This document shows positions 16,805-25,756 of a stretch of DNA of 64,000 nucleotides, one piece after another (within the stretch, counting starts at the first letter, position 1; every line of letters starts with the position of its first letter). The stretch lies in assembly GCF_003990445.1 (NCBI RefSeq), contig NZ_REEZ01000009.1:62001-126000 (forward strand). Direction: 5' to 3'. The position numbers were made by a program, and so were the translations under genes. The notes beneath the pieces were generated by a model, which was not told the DNA's origin, ran no database searches, and worked only from the letters and a program-made list of their open reading frames with translations. Source of the DNA: Pararhodobacter zhoushanensis. Its GTDB lineage: Bacteria; Pseudomonadota; Alphaproteobacteria; Rhodobacterales; Rhodobacteraceae.

Positions 16805-17332
16805 TCAGCGCGCGTCAGCCGCGATCAGCGGCTTCAACTCGGCAAGGATTTCTTCCATCTCGGCCATCTCGGCCCGGCGCTCGGCCTGCAGCGCTTCCAG
16901 CTCGGCCGAGATCGACCGGTTGATCAGCGTCGCATCCGGGAACGCCTCGATCTGCGCATCGCGCAGGCTGGCGTTTGAGTCGATCAGCTTCGAATTGGCC
17001 CGTTTCAGCCGCAGCATCTCAAGGCTTTGCAGATCGAGCTGCTCGGTCAGCCGCGCCAGACGGCGCTCAAGCTGCGCAATCGTGGTTTCCTGACGCTGCT
17101 TGACCTGATGCACCCGCTCGCTCAGCTGGGCGTTGGCGGCGCGCTCTTTTTCAAGCGCCTCGCGCAGGCTGGCGATGGTCGCCGCCTGCTCGGGGTCAGG
17201 GGCGGCTTCCGCCCGCGCACCCAAGCCAAAGACCGAAGGCTTGGCTGATTTCGCCGGTGCCCTCTCCAACTGCTGCGAGATCCGCTCGAGCGCGGCCGAC
17301 AGCCTGCGTTCCACCGGGGCCAGATCGCTCAT
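16805..17332 (-). CDS. Coiled-coil protein upstream of zapA
   Basis: A 175-residue, highly helical, charged protein. Heptad-like runs cover about residues 55-165 (EALEKERAANAQLSERV, QLERRLARLTEQLDLQSLEM). GAGGAG stands before the ATG at 17332, which I prefer over the in-frame start at 17374. There is no signal peptide or membrane segment. In Rhodobacterales an unnamed coiled-coil gene commonly precedes zapA; the context suggests a divisome helper, possibly ZapB-like in role. That function is inferred from position and shape only. Confidence 0.8.
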   Translation of the reverse strand: MSDLAPVERRLSAALERISQQLERAPAKSAKPSVFGLGARAEAAPDPEQAATIASLREALEKERAANAQLSERVHQVKQRQETTIAQLERRLARLTEQLDLQSLEMLRLKRANSKLIDSNASLRDAQIEAFPDATLINRSISAELEALQAERRAEMAEMEEILAELKPLIAADAR

Positions 17333-17530
17333 CTTACACTCCTCGACTGTGCCCGTCCTCGCGACGCGAATCATGCGCGCATACCCGGAGGGTCATTTTG
17401 TTTGTAAGAATACGTTGAAAATCCGCCCTTTCCAACCGATCCGCCGCCGATGCCGCGCCAGTACGCTTGAACTCGATCCGAACCCTGCTATGACGCCCGA
17501 TAACACCCCCTTTTTATGAGGAACGCTGTC

Positions 17531-19543
17531 TTGGATATCGCCACGCTCCGCGCCCAGAACCCCGACCACTGGCGTCTCGCCACCGCCATCCGCGTTTTGG
17601 CGATGGATGCCGTCGCCGCCGCCAATTCGGGCCATTCCGGCATGCCAATGGGCATGGCTGATGTCGCGACGGTGTTGTTCCAGAACCACCTCAAGTTCGA
17701 CGCTTCGGCCCCCGAATGGGCAGACCGCGATCGGTTCATCCTGTCGGCGGGCCATGGCTCGATGCTGATCTACGCGCTGCTGCATCTGACCGGCTATGCC
17801 GACATGACGCTTGAGCAGATCAAGAACTTCCGCCAGTGGGGCGCAATCACCGCCGGTCACCCGGAATACGGTCATGTGAAGGGCGTCGAGACCACCACCG
17901 GCCCGCTCGGTCAGGGCATCGCCAACTCGGTCGGCTTCGCCATGGCCGAAGAGCATCTGCGCGCCCGCTGGGGGGCCAAGATCCAGAGCCATTACACCTA
18001 TGTCATCGCCGGGGACGGCTGCCTGATGGAAGGTGTCAGCCAGGAAGCCATCGGCATCGCCGGTCGCCAGAAGTTGTCCCGCCTGATCGTGCTGTGGGAT
18101 GACAACGGCATCACCATCGACGGCAAGGTCTCGCTGTCGGACGTAACCGACCAGAAGGCGCGCTTTGCTGCCTCGGGCTGGGATGTGTTCGAATGCGACG
18201 GCCATGATCCGGCGGATATCGACCGCGCAATCACCGCCGCCAAAGCCTCGCCCCGCCCGGCGATGGTCGCCTGCAAGACGCATATCGCCATCGGCTCGTC
18301 CGCGCAGGACACCTCCAAGGGCCATGGCGCGCTGACCGACGCCAAGCTGATCGCCGACACCCGCGCCGCCTATGGCTGGGAGCATGGCGCCTTCGTCATC
18401 CCCGCCGAGATCAAGACCGAATGGGAAGCCATCGGTGCCAAGGGCCGCGCAGCCCGCACCGAATGGGAGGCACAGATTGCCGCCCTCACCCCGGCCAAAC
18501 GCGCCGAGTTCGAGCGGATCTTCGCCCGTGAGATCCCTGCCCGTCTGGCCGCCGCGATCCGCAAGGTCAAGAAAACCGCCGTCGACGAGCCCAAGAAAAT
18601 GGCCTCGCGCTCGGCCTCTGAAGTGGCGCTCAAGGCGATCAACCCGATCGTCACCGACACCTTCGGCGGCTCGGCGGATCTGACCGGCTCGAACAACACC
18701 AAGACCGCCGATCTGGGCGCTTTCGACATCGACAGCCGCAAGGGCCGCTACATGTACTGGGGCATCCGCGAGCACGGCATGTCCTCGGCGATGAACGGCA
18801 TGGCGCTACACGGCGGCGTGCGCCCCTACTCGGGCACCTTCATGGCCTTCACCGACTACGCCCGCCCGGCCATGCGTCTGAGCGCGCTGATGGGCATTCC
18901 GGTGACCTATGTCATGACCCATGACTCCATCGGTCTGGGTGAAGACGGCCCGACCCACCAGCCGGTCGAGCATCTGGCGATCAGCCGTGCCACGCCCAAC
19001 ACGCTGGTGTTCCGCCCCGCCGATCTGGTGGAAACCGCCGAAGCCTGGGAAGTCGCGCTGCAGCAGAAGACCACGCCTTCGGTGATCTCGCTCAGCCGTC
19101 AGAACCTGGCACCTGCGCGCACCACGCACACTGCCAAGAACCTTGTCGCCCAAGGTGGCTATGTGCTCGCTGACTCGGAAGGCAAGCGTCAGGCGATCCT
19201 GATCGCCACCGGCTCCGAGGTCGAGATTGCGCTCAAAGCCCGCGAGATGCTGCAGGCCGAAGGCATCGGCACCCGCGTCGTCTCGCTGCCCTGCATGGAG
19301 CTGTTCGCGCAGGCCGACGAGTCCTACCGCAAGCGTGTCCTGCCCGCTGGCCCCGTGCGCATCGGCGTCGAGGCAGGCGTGCGCGCCGGTGGCTGGGATC
19401 GCTGGCTGCTGGGCGAGCGCGCCAAGAAATCCGATTTCGTCGGCATGACCGGCTTTGGTGCCTCGGCCCCGGCCGAGCGGCTCTATCAGGAATTCGGCAT
19501 CACCGCCGAGGCGATCGTGGCCAAGGTCAAAGCCCTGCTCTGA
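17531..19543 (+). CDS. tkt: Transketolase
   Basis: A 670-residue thiamine-diphosphate enzyme of the pentose phosphate and Calvin-type pathways. Motifs are [18 protein letters not shown] (donor and TPP site), [13 protein letters not shown] (TPP/Mg), [10 protein letters not shown], and the Pyr-domain [20 protein letters not shown] place the start at TTG 17531 (LDIATLR) because GAGGA lies 8 nt upstream. An in-frame ATG at 17516 overlaps that ribosome site and has none of its own. A terminator follows. No other Calvin gene is adjacent. Confidence 0.95.
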   Translation: MDIATLRAQNPDHWRLATAIRVLAMDAVAAANSGHSGMPMGMADVATVLFQNHLKFDASAPEWADRDRFILSAGHGSMLIYALLHLTGYADMTLEQIKNFRQWGAITAGHPEYGHVKGVETTTGPLGQGIANSVGFAMAEEHLRARWGAKIQSHYTYVIAGDGCLMEGVSQEAIGIAGRQKLSRLIVLWDDNGITIDGKVSLSDVTDQKARFAASGWDVFECDGHDPADIDRAITAAKASPRPAMVACKTHIAIGSSAQDTSKGHGALTDAKLIADTRAAYGWEHGAFVIPAEIKTEWEAIGAKGRAARTEWEAQIAALTPAKRAEFERIFAREIPARLAAAIRKVKKTAVDEPKKMASRSASEVALKAINPIVTDTFGGSADLTGSNNTKTADLGAFDIDSRKGRYMYWGIREHGMSSAMNGMALHGGVRPYSGTFMAFTDYARPAMRLSALMGIPVTYVMTHDSIGLGEDGPTHQPVEHLAISRATPNTLVFRPADLVETAEAWEVALQQKTTPSVISLSRQNLAPARTTHTAKNLVAQGGYVLADSEGKRQAILIATGSEVEIALKAREMLQAEGIGTRVVSLPCMELFAQADESYRKRVLPAGPVRIGVEAGVRAGGWDRWLLGERAKKSDFVGMTGFGASAPAERLYQEFGITAEAIVAKVKALL

Positions 19544-19566
19544 CCCCCACGCCCCTGCAAATGCAC

Positions 19567-19594
19567 AACGCCGCCCCAACCCGGGGCGGCGTTT
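19567..19594 (+). terminator. Intrinsic terminator after tkt
   Basis: AACGCCGCCCC pairs with GGGGCGGCGTT around a short loop, then TTGTCATT. It lies 23 bp past the tkt stop and faces a convergent minus-strand gene. Confidence 0.75.
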
Positions 19595-19643
19595 GTCATT
19601 CACCGTGTCGCAAAGACTCAAAGAAGCTGACAGCCGCCGAGGC

Positions 19644-20336
19644 TTACAGAAAACTGCGCTCGTCCAGGGCCTTGGCAATCTCGGCGCGTACCAGCTTGCG
19701 CACCTGCGCGGTGATCCGTTCGCCCAGTTGCCCATGCAGTTCCTCGCGCACGATCTGCGCAATCATCGCCCGCAGAGCGTCCTCGTCAAGGATACCCTCT
19801 TCAAGACCTGCTTCTTCCCTGTCGGAAAGATCTGGCTGGATGCTCACCGCCTCTGTCGCCACCGGATCGGCCTCGGCTTCGGTCTCGACTGCAGGCTCGG
19901 CCGGTTTTGCCGGTGCATTCGCAACGGAACCGACAGCAGAAACGGAGTCATCGGCCCGCGCGACCTCATCGGCGCGGTGCACAAAGCTCAACCGGCCGTA
20001 CAGTTCGGTGACATTCGACGCTTTCGGAGTCTCGTCGACCGAGTCGCTCTCCCAGCTCCCACCGGTGGCCGATACAGCCGCTTCAAGTTCGGCGATGGTG
20101 GCTTCAAGCTTGCCGAAATCTGGGACCGGCAGGTCATGATCCGACGTCGGCTCATCCTCGTCCTGATCGTCGGCTTTCGCGCCCAGCGTCAGGACCAGCG
20201 GCGGTGCCGTGATCCGCTGGGCCTCTGTCAGCACAAGACGCCCGGTGTCGCCGCGTGGCGCACCTTCTTGCGCGACCAGACGGCGGATCGACGTCAGAAC
20301 GTCTTCAATCTCGCGATTGGTCATTGCGTCCGACAT
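19644..20336 (-). CDS. Acidic PopZ-like (DUF2497-like) protein
   Basis: A 230-residue acidic protein. The N-terminus MTNREIEDVLTSIRRLVAQEG and the C-terminus DEDALRAMIAQIVREELHG ... VRKLVRAEIAKAL are two short helical blocks. They are joined by about 130 residues rich in Glu, Asp, Ala and Pro with low complexity. This helix-linker-helix layout recalls alphaproteobacterial PopZ, the polar scaffold that tethers the centromere. The ATG at 20336 follows AGGGG; earlier in-frame Mets at 20354 and 20393 lack one. Identity is a resemblance only; it could be another Rhodobacterales-specific protein. Confidence 0.7.
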   Translation of the reverse strand: MSDAMTNREIEDVLTSIRRLVAQEGAPRGDTGRLVLTEAQRITAPPLVLTLGAKADDQDEDEPTSDHDLPVPDFGKLEATIAELEAAVSATGGSWESDSVDETPKASNVTELYGRLSFVHRADEVARADDSVSAVGSVANAPAKPAEPAVETEAEADPVATEAVSIQPDLSDREEAGLEEGILDEDALRAMIAQIVREELHGQLGERITAQVRKLVRAEIAKALDERSFL

Positions 20337-20423
20337 GCCTGCACCCCTGCTCATTTTGGGATCAAGGATACCCAAGGATGGCGACGTTAACAACCTTGCA
20401 TCACATCGCCCGCCAACAGGCGC

Positions 20424-21806
20424 TCAGCGGTAGCGATCCATGATGCGATCCAGCGCCTGACCTTGGGTCGAGGGCGTGACCCGCGCCGGGCCTTGCCGCA
20501 TGGTGCTGGAATAGGCGCTGACGTCATAGGTCGGGATGCCAAGGTTCAGCGCGGTGACGGTCAGCTGGCCCATCGAGTTGAGCAAGGCATAGGCCGCCAG
20601 TTGCACATTGGCCGCCGCCAGAATGCGCGACGAACGGGCGTCGAGCAGCTCCTGCTCGGCGTCCAGCACGTCCAGCGTGGTGCGCGACCCCAGTTCCGCC
20701 TCGGCGCTTACGGCGTCATAGGCGGATTGCGCGGCGCGGATCTGCTGATCGCCGGCCAGCAAAGTGGCCCGCGCGACGCTGAGCCGCGCCCAGTTCGACG
20801 CGACCGATTGCTGCACGGTTGCAACCGTCTGATGCAATGAGGCGCGCTGCGCTTCGGTCCCGGCAAGCGCCTGACGCTCAACAGAACTCAGACGCCCGGC
20901 CGTGAACAGCGGCACCTGGTAGCTGAGCGATGCACTCACCGAATTAGAGTTGCTCGACGGCCCCTGCGTTCCCGTCAGTCCGGCGGACAGTGAGCCCGAC
21001 ACCTCACCCAGCCGCTGAAGACGGGCGACTTCCATGCCGATTTCCGACGACGCAACAAGATGCTGCGCCTGGGTGATCGCCGGGTGATTGCGGCGTGCCA
21101 GATCCTGCGCCGCCTCCAGCGACGACGGCAACTGAGGCAGCCGCGGCGGGGCCGAGATCGACGCGGGGTAGGCCCCGACGGCGAAATTGTACTGTTCACG
21201 CGCGATGGCAACGTCACCCTCGGCCGCAGCCAGCGCCGAGCGCGAGGCGGCGAGGCGGGCTTCGGCCAGCGCCACATCGGTACGCGTGGAATCGCCCAGC
21301 TCAAACCGTTCGCGCGCTGCGCGCAGCTGTTCGTTGATGACCGAGACGTTGTTGCGCTGCAATTGCACCGTTTGAAGCTGGTTATACAGGCCCAGATAGG
21401 CCTGCACCGCCCCCAGAATAACGTTCTGCTCGATGCCGACCAGCGCGGCGCGCGTCGCCAGAACGCTCTCGCGCGTCATGTCCAGACTGCGGCGGTTGCG
21501 GCCAAAGTCGATCAGCGTCATCGATGCGGTCAGACCCGCGTTGATGCTGGAATCGGTCAGGCCAGTCGTACCGGCGGTTGCCGTTACCGCGAAATTGACC
21601 ACCGGATAGAGCGCGGCGATGGCTTGCTGCACGTCTTCATCCGCGGCCCGCAGAAGGGCACGGTTCTGTTCCAACAGGTTCGATGAGCGATACGCCCCGA
21701 CCATGGCATCGGCGAGCGTGTCGGCGTTTACCATCAGCGGCGTCGCCAGACCGGCCACCAGCGCAATCCCGGCCACCGCCGAGCGAATCCGTGTCAGTAC
21801 GCTCAT
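20424..21806 (-). CDS. tolC: TolC family outer membrane channel protein
   Basis: A 460-residue protein with a signal peptide (IRSAVAGIALVAGLATPLMVNA) and two outer-membrane-efflux repeats rich in helical heptads. It ends with a Gly/Thr/Pro-rich tail. TolC trimers are the exit duct for RND and type I secretion systems; no inner-membrane partner is adjacent. The ATG at 21806 follows GGAGGG; the longer frame to 21914 overlaps the methyltransferase gene upstream and lacks a signal peptide at its start. In alphaproteobacteria tolC often sits downstream of a PIMT-like gene, as here. Confidence 0.92.
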   Translation of the reverse strand: MSVLTRIRSAVAGIALVAGLATPLMVNADTLADAMVGAYRSSNLLEQNRALLRAADEDVQQAIAALYPVVNFAVTATAGTTGLTDSSINAGLTASMTLIDFGRNRRSLDMTRESVLATRAALVGIEQNVILGAVQAYLGLYNQLQTVQLQRNNVSVINEQLRAARERFELGDSTRTDVALAEARLAASRSALAAAEGDVAIAREQYNFAVGAYPASISAPPRLPQLPSSLEAAQDLARRNHPAITQAQHLVASSEIGMEVARLQRLGEVSGSLSAGLTGTQGPSSNSNSVSASLSYQVPLFTAGRLSSVERQALAGTEAQRASLHQTVATVQQSVASNWARLSVARATLLAGDQQIRAAQSAYDAVSAEAELGSRTTLDVLDAEQELLDARSSRILAAANVQLAAYALLNSMGQLTVTALNLGIPTYDVSAYSSTMRQGPARVTPSTQGQALDRIMDRYR

Positions 21807-21885
21807 CGCGCCCTCCAAATCTGGTTTCGGCACGCGCCCGCCGGGCGTGGGCCCTGCGCGCCGCCCGCAGGGGCGGCACACCGCC

Positions 21886-22539
21886 TCAGAGCGCGAAAGC
21901 GCGCGTCGCGGCAAAGCCTTCCAGGATCGGCGCCGTTGCGTTGAACGAGTCGCGCCAGCGGATCACTCCGCCATGCTTGACCCCGACACGCACCGTGCCC
22001 AAGGCTGCTTCCATGAAAATGGCTGCAACCCGGCCGCCGTCTTTCAGTTGATCGACCAGGGCGGCAGGGAACACTTCGACCCCACCCTGCACGACAATCG
22101 CGTCATAAGGCCCGTGAGCCGCCGCACCCGCCGTCGCCACGCCGCGCTCGACAACCACATTCGTGGCACCGATGGATTGCAGCGATGCTTCGGCGTCATC
22201 GGCCAGCGACGAATCGGCTTCAAGCGCGACAACCGCCTGCGCCAGATGCGCGATGACCGCCGACGAATAGCCCGTCCCCGCGGCCACATCGAGCACCAGT
22301 TCGTCTTGCTTGATATCCAGCGTGTCGAGCATTTTCGCCAACGTGCGCGGGTCGAGCAAAACGCGGCCCGCGCCCAGCTGGATATTCTCGCCGACATAGG
22401 CGGCTTCGCTCAGCGTTCCGGGCACGAAGCGCTCGCGCGGAATGGCCAGCATGGCCTGAATGATGGTCAGCTTGGTGACGTCCGACGGGCGCACCTGAGT
22501 GTCGACCATCATCGTCCTGCGGGTGGCAAAATCGGGCAT
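21886..22539 (-). CDS. Protein-L-isoaspartate O-methyltransferase family protein
   Basis: A 217-residue SAM-dependent enzyme. The SAM-binding loop is LDVAAGTGYSSA (residues 83-94), preceded by the family region RERFVPG ... AYVGENIQLGAG. PIMTs repair isoaspartyl residues; this short form without the GGTS-type substrate motif is typical of the alphaproteobacterial branch next to tolC, so true repair activity is uncertain. The tolC gene begins about 80 bp downstream on the same strand. Confidence 0.85.
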   Translation of the reverse strand: MPDFATRRTMMVDTQVRPSDVTKLTIIQAMLAIPRERFVPGTLSEAAYVGENIQLGAGRVLLDPRTLAKMLDTLDIKQDELVLDVAAGTGYSSAVIAHLAQAVVALEADSSLADDAEASLQSIGATNVVVERGVATAGAAAHGPYDAIVVQGGVEVFPAALVDQLKDGGRVAAIFMEAALGTVRVGVKHGGVIRWRDSFNATAPILEGFAATRAFAL

Positions 22540-22671
22540 GGATCAGGCTCCGTCTGGATCTCTGCGCCCCTCTTGCCACAGGGGCCGGGAGCTTGGCAAT
22601 GCTGCCCCCTGTCACAGGCGAACTGGGGGGCCATTATGTGGCTTGATGACACGCAGGCCGAGGGGGTTCAA

Positions 22672-22703
22672 GCGCAATGTTCAGTTTCGACTGAACATTG
22701 CGC
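22672..22703. repeat. Perfect 14-bp inverted repeat with TTCG spacer
   Basis: GCGCAATGTTCAGT, then TTCG, then ACTGAACATTGCGC. It lies 18 bp past the stop of the glutathione transferase gene. No T-run follows on either strand. It could be a terminator-like mRNA end, an RNA processing signal or a protein-binding dyad. Confidence 0.7.
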
Positions 22704-22720
22704 CCTGCCCGCGTGTCTGC

Positions 22721-23422
22721 TCAGGATTCAGGCGGAACCGTCAGACCGCGCTGGACAGCCGGGCGCGCCAGAAAACGCTCCAGCCAGCCCGGAACGTTGC
22801 GCAAGGCATCCCATCCCACGAGTGATTTCGCATCATAGAAACCGATTACCGCGTTGACCCACGGAGCGACGGCGATATCGGCGATCGAGTATTCCCCGAC
22901 AATCCAGTCGCGCCCGTCAAGCTGCTGGTCCAGCACCTTGAGCAGCCGTTCACTTTCGGCGCGATAACGTTCGAACGGGCGCTTGTCCTCGATATCCTTG
23001 CCGGCAAATTTGTGGAAAAAGCCCAGCTGGCCGAACATCGGACCGGCCCCGCCCATCTGCCACATCAGCCATTGCACCGCCTGCCAGCGCAGCGCGGGGT
23101 CTTGCGGCAGCAGTTTGCCGGTTTTCTCGGCCAGATACATCAGGATCGCCCCGCTCTCGAACAGCGCGAGCGGCTGACCGTCCGGCCCGTTCGGGTCAAG
23201 GATCGCGGGGATCTTGTTGTTGGGGTTCAGCGCCAGAAACTCGGGCGTCATCTGGTCGTTGTCGGCGAAACTGATGCGATGGCCTTCATAGGGCAGCTCC
23301 AGTTCTTCCAGCGCGACGCCGATCTTGACGCCATTCGGCGTCGGCAGCGAATAAAGCTGCAGGCGATCGGGATGTTGGGCGGGCCAGCGGCGGGTGACGG
23401 GGTGGTCGGCGAGTGTCGGCAT
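22721..23422 (-). CDS. Glutathione S-transferase, YghU/YfcG-like
   Basis: A 233-residue GST. The N-terminal thioredoxin fold begins with QLYSLPTPNGVKIGVALEEL and includes NPNNKIPAILDP and FESGAILMYLAEKTG; the C-terminal helical domain has DWIVGEYSIADIAVAPW. The TPNG in place of a catalytic Ser/Tyr-Cys fits the Nu-class disulfide-bond reductases (YghU, YfcG). Substrate unknown. It stands alone, with a perfect inverted repeat just past its stop. Confidence 0.9.
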   Translation of the reverse strand: MPTLADHPVTRRWPAQHPDRLQLYSLPTPNGVKIGVALEELELPYEGHRISFADNDQMTPEFLALNPNNKIPAILDPNGPDGQPLALFESGAILMYLAEKTGKLLPQDPALRWQAVQWLMWQMGGAGPMFGQLGFFHKFAGKDIEDKRPFERYRAESERLLKVLDQQLDGRDWIVGEYSIADIAVAPWVNAVIGFYDAKSLVGWDALRNVPGWLERFLARPAVQRGLTVPPES

Positions 23423-23577
23423 GAGTGCTCCGGGTGAAAAGGTCAGACAACGGGCTGGTCAAAATACAACTTGATAAGCCGGCATTTGCAGGCATGACTC
23501 ATAGGTCTAATCGAGGTAAACGCCGCAGCGACCCGCTTCAAGATGCAGGGCAAAGGTGAACAAAGGGACAAGAAGGT

Positions 23578-24030
23578 ATGCTTAAAGAATTTCGCGATTT
23601 TATCGCCCGCGGTAATGTCATGGACATGGCAGTCGGTATAATCGTCGGCGCCGCGTTTACCGCGATCGTCAGTTCACTGGTGGCCGATCTGATCAACCCG
23701 ATCATCGGACTTTTCACCGGTGGCGTCGATTTCACCAACAATTATTTCGTTCTGTCGGGCGAGGTTCCAGCCGACGCCAGCCTGACCGCCGCACGCGAAT
23801 CCGGCGCGTCGGTCTTTGCCTACGGGTCATTCATCATGGCGATCATCAATTTCCTGATCATCGCCTGGGTGGTGTTCATGCTGGTCAAGGGCGTCAACAA
23901 GGTCAAGGACTCGGCCCTGCGCAAAGAGGCTGAAGCAGCACCCGCCGCCGCCGAACCCGCCGCGCCCCCGCCGCCCTCGCCCGAGGCGCTACTGACCGAG
24001 ATCCGCGATCTGCTGGCCGCCCGGACCTGA
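23578..24030 (+). CDS. mscL: Large-conductance mechanosensitive channel
   Basis: A 150-residue inner-membrane channel that opens on hypo-osmotic shock. N-terminal [23 protein letters not shown] is the pore-lining TM1, a periplasmic loop follows, then TM2 around residues 78-102 and a C-terminal helical bundle after a Pro/Ala-rich linker. AAGAAGGT precedes the ATG. A strong terminator follows directly. Confidence 0.96.
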   Translation: MLKEFRDFIARGNVMDMAVGIIVGAAFTAIVSSLVADLINPIIGLFTGGVDFTNNYFVLSGEVPADASLTAARESGASVFAYGSFIMAIINFLIIAWVVFMLVKGVNKVKDSALRKEAEAAPAAAEPAAPPPPSPEALLTEIRDLLAART

Positions 24031-24056
24031 CCAACACGCCGGCGCTACACATGATG

Positions 24057-24085
24057 GGGTGGGTCTTTCGAGGCCCGCCCTTTTT
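24057..24085 (+). terminator. Intrinsic terminator after mscL
   Basis: GGGTGGGTCT pairs with AGGCCCGCCC (two G-U pairs) around a TTCG loop and runs into five Ts, 27 bp past the stop. Confidence 0.85.
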
Positions 24086-24103
24086 CAGTGACACGGCCTG
24101 CGG

Positions 24104-24502
24104 TCACGCGGACGGACCGAACACCTCATCGCCGTTGCCCCACAGCGCAATCAGGTCGGCCAAGGTGTCGCGCCCCTCACCGGCCATCCGTAAGGCCAGC
24201 GCATCGGTTCCGATCAGCGCGGCGACGCGCCACGCGTCCTGCGCGGCGGCACGGGCCGGGGCGCCCGCGCCGAGCATCTCTTCGATCGCATTCGCCGCAA
24301 GGGTAAAGGGCAAGGCCAAGGCCAGCGCCGGAATCGTCGGCGATCCGGCGACCAGCTGGTGCGCCAGATCCACGACAACGACGCGCGCCGCTGCCTGCTC
24401 GACCAGAAGCCGCGTCACCACGGTTTCGGTCAAGGCGTCGATTGCGTCCGTGGTTAACACCCGGAACAGTCCCCACGTCCCACGCGCCGGAACGGCGCAC
24501 AC
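24104..24502 (-). CDS. Hypothetical protein at the end of the mnh operon
   Basis: A 132-residue, Ala/Leu-rich, mildly acidic protein starting at GTG 24502. It has no clear signal peptide; a hydrophobic run ALALALPFTLAANAI lies near the middle. I do not recognise it. It follows mnhG by 54 bp on the same strand, so it may be an accessory cistron of the antiporter operon. The start is uncertain because no good ribosome site is visible. Confidence 0.5.
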   Translation of the reverse strand: MCAVPARGTWGLFRVLTTDAIDALTETVVTRLLVEQAAARVVVVDLAHQLVAGSPTIPALALALPFTLAANAIEEMLGAGAPARAAAQDAWRVAALIGTDALALRMAGEGRDTLADLIALWGNGDEVFGPSA

Positions 24503-24556
24503 CCGACGTTTTCATAGCGCAATCTGAGGGATACGCAAACGCCGGGGTTTGCCGGG

Positions 24557-24985
24557 TCAGGTGTTCTGGTCTGGTTCGGTTTCCGGCAACGGTGAAAGAT
24601 CGCGCACACCGCGCGCCGGGCCATCCGCCGTGTAACTGGCCCAACCCGCCCCATCGCGCGGCTCGGGCAGGGTATCGGGCCGCTCGTGCAGGTGGATATG
24701 CACCTTGGCGATGAACAGCGCGGTGATCGGCGAGGTCAGGAACAAGAACAGCGAGATCAGCAGTTCATGCGCCGAAAACCGCCCTTCGGTGGCCAGAACA
24801 AAGATCATCGAGCCGATCAACACGCCGCCGACACCCAGCGTCGTGGCCTTGGTCGGCGCGTGCAGCCGGGTCATGGCGTCGGGCAGCCGGATCAGGCCAT
24901 ACGAGCCGACAAGGCCAAAGAATGCCGCGATCAGCAGGAAAGCCGAGACCGCGATATCGGCCCACAGGGGAAGGTCATATTGCAT
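24557..24985 (-). CDS. mnhG: Na+/H+ antiporter subunit G (Mnh/Mrp/Pha)
   Basis: A 142-residue membrane protein with three helices. The family core is GSYGLIRLPDAMTRLHAPTKATTLGVGGVLIGS. The last 45 residues are a hydrophilic Pro/Glu-rich tail. MnhG is required for assembly of the multi-subunit complex. It lies 12 bp downstream of mnhF. Confidence 0.92.
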   Translation of the reverse strand: MQYDLPLWADIAVSAFLLIAAFFGLVGSYGLIRLPDAMTRLHAPTKATTLGVGGVLIGSMIFVLATEGRFSAHELLISLFLFLTSPITALFIAKVHIHLHERPDTLPEPRDGAGWASYTADGPARGVRDLSPLPETEPDQNT

Positions 24986-24997
24986 GCGCTTGCTCCC

Positions 24998-25267
24998 TTA
25001 CTCGATGATATCGCCGCGCAGAAGAAAGCGGCAGTAGCTGACGGTCGAGATAAAGCCGACCAGGGCAAAGAGCATCGACACCTCAAAGAAGATCGACGAT
25101 CCCAAGGCGATTCCCAACAGGATCAACAGGGCGATGGCGTTGATCACCATGGTGTCCAGCGCCAGGATGCGGTCGCTGATGTTGGGACCGGTGGCCACGC
25201 GCCACAGGTTCAGCAGCAACCCCAGTGAGAAGGCACCGATGGCGATGGTCAGGGCATAACCGATCAT
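24998..25267 (-). CDS. mnhF: Na+/H+ antiporter subunit F
   Basis: An 89-residue protein with three membrane helices and the family motif RVATGPNISDRILALDTM. Its ATG overlaps the mnhE stop as ATGA, so translation is coupled. Confidence 0.93.
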   Translation of the reverse strand: MIGYALTIAIGAFSLGLLLNLWRVATGPNISDRILALDTMVINAIALLILLGIALGSSIFFEVSMLFALVGFISTVSYCRFLLRGDIIE

Positions 25268-25755
25268 TCGAAGATCTCCTTCAGACGGCGTTCATAGCGG
25301 GCCTTGATGTCGTCACGCACAGCCGCCGGATCGGGCGCATGCAGGCAATGCACCAGAATGGCGTGGCCATCCGCGGCCAGATCGCACGATACCGTGCCCG
25401 GCGTCAGCGTGATGGTCATGCCAAGCACGGTGATCGCTTCGGGCGAGGTGATGTCGAGCGGCACACAGATCCACGCCGGTTGCAGTGACTTGCTGGGCTT
25501 GAACAGCACGATCAGCGCGACCTCGGTATTGGCCTTTATGATGTCATAGAGCACGATCAGGCCGTATTCGATGACAACCAATGGCCGGCTGAGCCGCGGC
25601 ATATCAGGCCAGTAGGGCCGGATCAGCATCGGCACGAAAAGCCCCAGCAGCACGGCGAAAACGATCGAGTTGATGGCGACGGTATTGACCAGCAAGAGCC
25701 AGCAAATCGCCAGAACCACCGACAGGACCGGATGGGGCAGCAAACGCGACAGCAT
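25264..25755 (-). CDS. mnhE: Na+/H+ antiporter subunit E
   Basis: A 163-residue protein. N-terminal helices (LSVVLAICWLLLVNTVAINSI) are followed by YDIIKANTEVALIVL and a cytoplasmic domain with TLTPGTVSCDL, the MnhE signature. I place the start at ATG 25755, 1 bp after the mnhD stop; a longer frame to 25812 runs into mnhD and is basic and unlike the family. It overlaps mnhF by 4 bp. Confidence 0.92.
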   Translation of the reverse strand: MLSRLLPHPVLSVVLAICWLLLVNTVAINSIVFAVLLGLFVPMLIRPYWPDMPRLSRPLVVIEYGLIVLYDIIKANTEVALIVLFKPSKSLQPAWICVPLDITSPEAITVLGMTITLTPGTVSCDLAADGHAILVHCLHAPDPAAVRDDIKARYERRLKEIFE

Positions 25756-25756
25756 G

